From the NCBI RefSeq assembly GCF_016756615.1, contig NZ_AP023262.1, positions 5,271,501 to 5,335,500 on the forward strand: DNA of 64,000 nt, in the 5' to 3' direction. The position numbers were made by a program, and so were the translations under genes. The notes below the pieces were generated by a model. The model was not told the DNA's origin, did not search any database, and worked only from the letters and a program-made list of their open reading frames with translations. This document shows, in pieces, positions 63,376 to 64,000 of the stretch. Numbering within the stretch: the stretch's first letter is position 1; every line of letters begins with the position of its first letter. Source of the stretch: Mesorhizobium sp. L-8-3 (GTDB lineage Bacteria; Pseudomonadota; Alphaproteobacteria; Rhizobiales; Rhizobiaceae).

Positions 63376-64000
63376 TCAGCAAGAATTGATTGCGGATGGA
63401 CGGTGACAGGCGTCGGCGCGCAAGGCGCGCCGGAGTTCCAGCGGGGTGCTGCCGGTGAGGCGCCGGCTCTCGCGCACCAGATGCGCCTGGTCCGAATAGC
63501 CGGCCTCCGCGGCCAGCATTGCCGTCGATACGCCCTCGGTGCCTGCCAGGCGCAGAAAGCGCTGATGGCGCAGAATGCGATCGAGCGTCTTCGGGCCGTA
63601 GCCGAAACTCTCGTCGAACCGGCGGCGCAGCGTTCTTTCACTCATGCCGAGGGCGCGGCCGAGCCAGGGAACGAGCGGGATGCCGGATGGAGGCCCTTCG
63701 GCGACCAGTGTGTAGGCCGCGCGCATCGCAGCATCGGCGGCAGCGCACTCCGGTCCGAACCGGGCAAGGACAGCTTCAATCGCGCCGACAATCCCTTCAG
63801 CCTCCAGGTGATCGCGAACGGCAGCCGCCATATTCCGAGCCTTCATTCCCCAGATGTCCTCCAGCGCCACCCGCCGGTCGCGAAATTCTTCCGCGGAAGC
63901 CCCGAGCCACGCCGTGGCCACGGCAGGCCGGAACCGGAAGCCGACGACCGTCGCGCCGGCCGCCACGATCTCCTGCTGGACAAAACTGTCGGGGCCCGCG
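63376..64000 (-). CDS. AraC-family transcriptional regulator, C-terminal part, runs off the window
   Basis: The frame is open to the window end and its start lies outside, so 208 codons are seen. The C-terminal AraC helix-turn-helix pair is RALGMSERTLRRRFDESFGY and MLAAEAGYSDQAHLVRESRR, with TGSTPLELRR at the end. The N-terminal part has GATVVGFRFRPAVATAWLG, seen in the DUF6597-containing AraC group. It is convergent with the sulfatase, 191 bases between the stops. The target is unknown. Confidence 0.85.
   Translation of the reverse strand, partial: AGPDSFVQQEIVAAGATVVGFRFRPAVATAWLGASAEEFRDRRVALEDIWGMKARNMAAAVRDHLEAEGIVGAIEAVLARFGPECAAADAAMRAAYTLVAEGPPSGIPLVPWLGRALGMSERTLRRRFDESFGYGPKTLDRILRHQRFLRLAGTEGVSTAMLAAEAGYSDQAHLVRESRRLTGSTPLELRRALRADACHRPSAINSC

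Overview
The window is high-GC DNA that reads as a chromosome segment of an alphaproteobacterium of the Hyphomicrobiales, most like Mesorhizobium, Aminobacter or another Phyllobacteriaceae. The support is indirect: a gcvTHP operon under a tandem glycine riboswitch, the recJ-glpX-hom-aminotransferase-phaC order, a DUF2336 protein, a Caulobacter-style cpa/tad pilus locus with a CtrA-type site, frequent TTG and GTG starts, and REP-like intergenic hairpins. I ran no search, so the genus is an inference.

Layout. 1-15 kb is core metabolism and DNA topology: start of pccA (minus), glutathione-dependent formaldehyde dehydrogenase, a DUF188 protein, a DUF1345 membrane protein, riboswitch plus gcvT-gcvH-gcvP, parE, a DUF2336 protein, a MaoC hydratase coupled to a CoA-ester lyase, a nitroreductase/flavin reductase pair and a secreted protein. 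15-32 kb is housekeeping: thrS, yidD, a GcvA-like LysR regulator, an Fe-S scaffold protein, folE, hisI, a patatin, recJ, glpX, hom, an alaC/dapL-type aminotransferase, a small lipoprotein, phaC, a peptidase M15-like lipoprotein and tRNA-Glu.

From tRNA-Glu (31.9 kb) to 35.7 kb lies a small accessory or decaying segment. It holds a conserved hypothetical, a poly-glycine exported protein, a frameshifted RTX remnant, a PAP2-family membrane phosphatase and a frameshifted IS200-type transposase remnant.

35.8-48.9 kb is a complete tad (Flp/type IVb pilus) locus in two divergent arms around an AT-rich control region. The minus arm is methyltransferase-cpaF-tadB-tadC-tadD-cpaA. The plus arm is pilA-(terminator)-cpaB-cpaC-small lipoprotein-tadG-tadE-tadF-cpaE. 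The most unusual element is an integral-membrane methyltransferase of the isoprenylcysteine methyltransferase class at the head of the minus arm, behind what looks like a diverged copy of the cpaF N-terminus. The prepilin peptidase here has no methylase domain, so this enzyme is a candidate pilin N-methyltransferase. A TTAA-N7-TTAA box precedes pilA.

49-51 kb holds an envelope cassette (L,D-transpeptidase, membrane coiled-coil protein, secreted SH3-like protein) and a membrane protein. 51.2-54.6 kb is gene-poor, with small hypotheticals, a DUF305 membrane protein and a truncated DMT transporter. 54.7-64 kb carries an MHYT-GGDEF-EAL protein, map, radC, a divergent NagA-type deacetylase lacking the usual metal-ligand glutamate with a divergent DeoR regulator, a type I sulfatase and the end of an AraC-type regulator gene.
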